Assembly (NCBI GenBank): GCA_016744795.1
Contig: JADGDR010000010.1
Span: 1 to 64,000, forward strand
Direction: 5' to 3'
DNA from: Sulfurospirillum sp.
GTDB lineage: Bacteria; Campylobacterota; Campylobacteria; Campylobacterales; Sulfurospirillaceae
Length of the DNA stretch: 64,000 nt
The notes beneath the pieces are model-generated. The model saw only the letters and a program-made list of their open reading frames with translations. It was not told the DNA's origin and did not search any database. A program made the translations under genes and the position numbers. Below are positions 63,182-64,000 of the stretch, piece by piece. Each line of letters opens with the position of its first letter. The stretch's first letter is position 1.

Positions 63182-64000
63182 TAGATTACCTTTAACTTAG
63201 CAAATTTTCTTTTCCCAATTTGAAGTATATACTCACCTTGGTCTAGCTGTAACTGCTCGTCACTCACTTTTTCTTGATTTAATTTCACTGCACTTTGCTT
63301 TATATCACGGCGTGATTGTGAAGTTGATGGAGATATCTTACACTCAACCAATGCTTTTGCAATCCAAATTGGACCTTTAAGAGTAAACTCTTTAATATCT
63401 GATGGTAGCTCATTTTTCTTATGAACATTGTTAAATTCTTCTTTTGCTTTTAAAGCTAACTCTTCATTGTGGTATCTAGTAACTAACTCCAATGCTAAAT
63501 TCTCTTTTGCTACTTTTGGATGTAATTTTCCACTTTGAACATCATCTTTACATGTAGATATTTCATCAAGACTTAGAGAACTTAAAAGTTCATAATATCT
63601 CCACATCAAGTCATCATTAATGCTTAAGACTTTTCCAAATATATCAATAGGTTTATCAGTAACACCAATATAGTTATTCAAAGACTTGCTCATTTTATTT
63701 ACACCATCAAGACCTTCAAGAAGAGGCATCATAATAACGGCCTGTTCTTTTCCTACATTATACGTACGTTGAAGTTGTCGACCCATAAGAAGGTTAAACT
63801 TCTGATCAGTTCCTCCCATCTCAATATCGCAATTCATAACAACGCTATCATAACCTTGAAGAAGTGGGTATAAAAACTCACTTATTGATATAGGAGTTTG
63901 AGATTTATAACGTTTTTCAAAATCTTCACGCTCAAGCATACGCGCTACGTTAAATGTAGCTGTAAGCTCTATTATGCCAGATGCTCCTAACTTTTCTAAC
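63181..64000 (-). CDS. tyrS: Tyrosyl-tRNA synthetase, N-terminus beyond the window
   Basis: The frame stays open to the right edge; residues LTATFNVARMLERED near the edge are the classic TyrRS helix, so the ATG at 63939 is internal. The visible part has GTDQKFNLLMGRQLQ, the KMSKS loop as KMSKSLNNYIG and a C-terminal S4-like domain (SPSTSQSRRDIKQSAVKLN). About 130 N-terminal residues are missing. Its stop touches the nitronate monooxygenase start. Confidence 0.94.
   Translation of the reverse strand, partial: LEKLGASGIIELTATFNVARMLEREDFEKRYKSQTPISISEFLYPLLQGYDSVVMNCDIEMGGTDQKFNLLMGRQLQRTYNVGKEQAVIMMPLLEGLDGVNKMSKSLNNYIGVTDKPIDIFGKVLSINDDLMWRYYELLSSLSLDEISTCKDDVQSGKLHPKVAKENLALELVTRYHNEELALKAKEEFNNVHKKNELPSDIKEFTLKGPIWIAKALVECKISPSTSQSRRDIKQSAVKLNQEKVSDEQLQLDQGEYILQIGKRKFAKLKVI

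Larger units (their letters stand above)
23..63556. repeat. Dispersed palindromic octamer TACATGTA, 28 copies
   Basis: Copies begin at 23, 5995, 9576, 12373, 12474, 14259, 14534, 16577, 16860, 22121, 25343, 30366, 30511, 35078, 36710, 38480, 41213, 42811, 43238, 46265, 49181, 55022, 56278, 56457, 56992, 57394, 60362 and 63549. Most have AAG after the octamer on one strand (CTTTACATGTA on the other). Only three (14534, 25343, 38480) are intergenic. With about 34% each of A and T, roughly 2-3 would be expected in 64 kb. The list is by eye and may miss a copy. Confidence 0.85.

Overview
The window looks like a chromosome segment of a Campylobacterota (Epsilonproteobacteria) bacterium, most like Sulfurimonas or a close relative. 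The reasons are the low GC content, the frequent TTG and GTG starts, and the tightly overlapping genes. It also carries a periplasmic nitrate reductase operon in the order typical of this phylum (napAGHBFLD, without napC) and a conserved KDO/LPS-transport/cell-shape cluster. I see no rRNA, tRNA, CRISPR array, prophage or intact transposase gene. The genus is an inference.

Layout. 1-6.1 kb: a DUF234-like gene cut by the window edge, then rpiB, a coiled-coil membrane protein, a 27-residue membrane peptide, apt, trpB, pepA and ychF in a compact plus-strand run. 6.1-14.5 kb: a chemoreceptor with a PilJ-type sensor domain, a MATE exporter pseudogene, a metal-efflux-type permease, a PAS-EAL protein, psd and dbpA. 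14.6-30.7 kb: a continuous minus-strand nitrogen-respiration region. Reading with transcription it holds a Crp/Fnr regulator, a tetraheme cytochrome / FeS / NrfD / octaheme Hao-like operon, two unknown exported proteins, a second Crp/Fnr regulator, a receptor with two PilJ/NarX-like modules, napAGHBFLD and a PAS protein. 30.8-36 kb: a GlnRS-YqeY fusion and a short GluRS flank a 1.7-kb AT-rich island full of repeats with one orphan gene. 36-44.3 kb: yggT-type gene, slt, a lipoprotein, mobB, fbp, metG, a MurF-like protein, ybeY and a Ca/Na antiporter. 44.3-58.3 kb (minus): mrdA, an MreD-like gene, an acetyltransferase, engB, lptA, lptC, kdsC, hisB, rlpA, mltD, tatD, a two-REC GGDEF regulator, a Cache histidine kinase, recN and nadK. 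58.4-64 kb: aspS, adk, a cell-wall amidase, a nitronate monooxygenase-type protein and a partial tyrS.

How the parts fit. NapA/NapB would reduce nitrate to nitrite with electrons from menaquinol through NapG/NapH. The octaheme Hao-like enzyme, fed by its own NrfD/FeS/tetraheme module, is a candidate for the next step, reduction of nitrite or hydroxylamine; this is inference. The same 14-bp Crp/Fnr-type palindrome (TTGAC-N4-GTCAT) lies upstream of napA and of the Hao operon. Two Crp/Fnr proteins and several NarX/PilJ- or PAS-type sensors sit in or near the region, which suggests one regulon. mobB at 38.5 kb may contribute to the NapA cofactor.

The most striking non-gene signal is the palindromic octamer TACATGTA. 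I found 28 copies by eye, about ten times what base composition predicts. They lie mostly inside genes and in different reading frames, four of them in recN.
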